Shown here piece by piece: positions 5,201-6,334 of a stretch of 6,334 nt of DNA. Origin of the DNA: an uncultured Flavobacteriaceae bacterium (GTDB taxonomy: Bacteria; Bacteroidota; Bacteroidia; Flavobacteriales; Flavobacteriaceae); assembly GCA_947311815.1 (NCBI GenBank), contig CAMZMA010000034.1:1-6334 (forward strand), read 5' to 3'. A program made the translations under genes and the position numbers. The notes under the pieces are model-generated. The model saw only the letters and a list, made by a program, of their open reading frames with translations. It did not search any database and had not been told where the DNA came from. Every line of letters begins with the position of its first letter. The first letter of the stretch is position 1.

Positions 5201-6190
5201 ATGAAAAAAATAACAAAAGAAACCTACATCAATTGGTATAAAGACATGCTTTTTTGGAGAAAGTTTGAAGACAAACTTGCTGCCGTTTACATTCAACAAA
5301 AAGTAAGAGGTTTTTTACACTTATACAATGGTCAAGAAGCTGTGTTAGCGGGTGCATTACACGCTATGGATTTGACCAAAGACAAAATGATAACTGCCTA
5401 CCGAAATCACGTACAACCTATAGGAATGGGCGTTGATCCAAAACGTGTCATGGCAGAATTGTATGGTAAAGTAACAGGGACTTCTCACGGAATGGGAGGC
5501 TCTATGCATATTTTTTCTAAAGAACATCGTTTTTATGGCGGTCACGGTATTGTAGGCGGTCAAATTCCGTTAGGAGCAGGAATTGCTTTTGGTGATAAAT
5601 ACAAAGGAAATGATGCCGTTACCTTAACTTATTTTGGCGATGGTGCTGCAAGACAAGGTTCTTTACACGAAGCTTTTAACATGGCAATGAATTGGAAATT
5701 ACCTGTTGTTTTTATTGTAGAAAATAATGGTTATGCAATGGGAACATCTGTAGAAAGAACGGCAAACCATACCGATATTTGGAAACTTGGTTTGGGATAC
5801 GAAATGCCTTGTGGTCCTGTTGATGGAATGAATCCTGTAAAAGTAGCCGAAGCGGTAGATGAAGCCATACAAAGAGCAAGACGTGGCGATGGCCCTACTT
5901 TTTTAGAAATGAAAACCTATAGATATAGAGGGCACTCAATGTCTGATGCACAACATTATAGAACTAAAGACGAAGTTGCAGAATACAAAAAAATTGACCC
6001 GATTACACAGGTTTTAGAGATCATTAAAGAAGAAAAATACTTAACAGATATCGAAATAAAAGAGATCAATAAAGACGTAAAAAATAAAGTAAGTGAATGC
6101 GAAAAATTTGCTGAAGAATCTGCGTATCCAGAAGCAAATCAATTGTATGACATGGTGTACGAACAAGAAAATTACCCATTTATAAAATAG
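5201..6190 (+). CDS. pdhA: Pyruvate dehydrogenase E1 component, alpha subunit
   Basis: E1 alpha pairs with E1 beta as a heterotetramer that decarboxylates pyruvate using thiamine diphosphate and acetylates the E2 lipoyl group, feeding acetyl-CoA to the TCA cycle. The protein from the ATG at 5201 has 329 residues, a normal length for the two-subunit type. It shows GMGGSMHIF (97-105), GHGIVGGQIPLGAG (114-127), and the ThDP motif beginning GDG at 146-148 and ending with NNGYAMGTS from 175. The conserved loop YRYRGHSMSD is at 240-249. An upstream in-frame TTG at 5168 would add 11 residues (MQTKETNNNSI) that look like untranslated leader; the ATG gives the family's usual MKKITKE..INWYKDM start. 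The E2 gene begins 34 nt downstream, so the two are co-transcribed. The beta-subunit gene is not between them, an arrangement known in Flavobacteriia, where pdhB lies elsewhere. Nothing suggests damage. Confidence 0.95.
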   Translation: MKKITKETYINWYKDMLFWRKFEDKLAAVYIQQKVRGFLHLYNGQEAVLAGALHAMDLTKDKMITAYRNHVQPIGMGVDPKRVMAELYGKVTGTSHGMGGSMHIFSKEHRFYGGHGIVGGQIPLGAGIAFGDKYKGNDAVTLTYFGDGAARQGSLHEAFNMAMNWKLPVVFIVENNGYAMGTSVERTANHTDIWKLGLGYEMPCGPVDGMNPVKVAEAVDEAIQRARRGDGPTFLEMKTYRYRGHSMSDAQHYRTKDEVAEYKKIDPITQVLEIIKEEKYLTDIEIKEINKDVKNKVSECEKFAEESAYPEANQLYDMVYEQENYPFIK

Positions 6191-6224
6191 CCCTTGGCAC
6201 ATCAATTAAACTAAAAAAGAAATT

Positions 6225-6334
6225 ATGGCGATAATCATAAATATGCCTCGTTTAAGCGACACTATGGAAGAAGGTGTAGTAGCTAAATGGCTAAAAAACA
6301 TAGGAGACAATATAGAAGAAGGTGATATTTTAGC
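6225..6334 (+). CDS. pdhC: Dihydrolipoamide acetyltransferase (E2), N-terminal fragment, cut by window end
   Basis: The ATG at 6225 opens a frame that stays open to the window edge (36 codons). It starts MAIIINMPRLSDTMEEGVV and continues AKWLKNIGD..EEGDILA, the N-terminal half of a biotinyl/lipoyl domain of the 2-oxo-acid dehydrogenase E2 family. The lipoylated lysine (normally in an ETDKA-type turn) falls just beyond the window. It follows pdhA by 34 nt on the same strand, so E2 of the pyruvate complex is much more likely than the 2-oxoglutarate or branched-chain E2. The complete gene would contain one or more lipoyl domains, an E3/E1-binding domain and the catalytic acetyltransferase core. 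Confidence 0.9.
   Translation, partial: MAIIINMPRLSDTMEEGVVAKWLKNIGDNIEEGDIL

Noticed and set aside
5357..5563. 68-codon minus-strand frame
   Set aside because: It is antisense to the conserved ThDP-enzyme region of pdhA and has no recognisable features.
1..6334. CRISPR array, tRNA, rRNA, riboswitch, toxin-antitoxin or defence-type module
   Set aside because: No regularly spaced repeats, cloverleaf, rRNA-like or riboswitch-like blocks were found, and every substantial gene belongs to a known housekeeping or signalling family.

Overview
The window looks like chromosome of a member of the Bacteroidota, most likely a marine-type Flavobacteriaceae (Polaribacter/Tenacibaculum-like; the genus is a guess). 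The reasons are the low G+C content, the near absence of Shine-Dalgarno sequences, promoter-like TAnnTTTG boxes, an RprX/RprY-type two-component pair, a pdhA gene followed directly by the E2 gene, and interspersed palindromic repeats of a kind common in this phylum. It is ordinary housekeeping sequence, but two of its five complete-length loci carry disabling lesions, and small repeats or insertions sit in the gaps.

Layout. Positions 1-250 are an AT-rich intergenic stretch with a 15-bp direct repeat and a small palindrome. Positions 251-1393 (+) encode an intact cystathionine gamma-synthase/lyase-family PLP enzyme. Positions 1394-1605 hold a palindromic repeat cluster and a separate 14-bp hairpin. 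Positions 1606-2402 (+) are murI (glutamate racemase), broken by a one-base frameshift in an A8 run that separates the two catalytic cysteines. Positions 2403-2640 are a 238-bp MITE-like element with imperfect inverted termini, flanked by a 6-bp direct repeat TTTTAA. It lies exactly where the stop codons of two convergent genes would otherwise overlap.

Positions 2643-4921 (-) carry a histidine kinase gene followed, 11 nt downstream, by an OmpR-family response regulator. The regulator has an in-frame TAA that cuts off its last 21 residues, the wing of the DNA-binding domain. Positions 4922-5200 are a divergent intergenic region with paired TTAACG boxes on the kinase side and a good TAnnTTTG promoter box on the pdhA side. 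Positions 5201-6190 (+) are pdhA (pyruvate dehydrogenase E1 alpha). From 6225 to the window end is the lipoyl-domain start of the E2 gene.

How the parts fit. pdhA and the E2 gene form a metabolic operon making acetyl-CoA. The kinase/regulator pair is a separate envelope-type signalling operon on the other strand. The sulfur amino-acid enzyme and murI are independent genes. I see no dedicated novel defence or biosynthetic system. The points of real interest are the murI frameshift at a slippery A-tract, the truncated regulator, and the MITE-like insertion that left both flanking stop codons intact.
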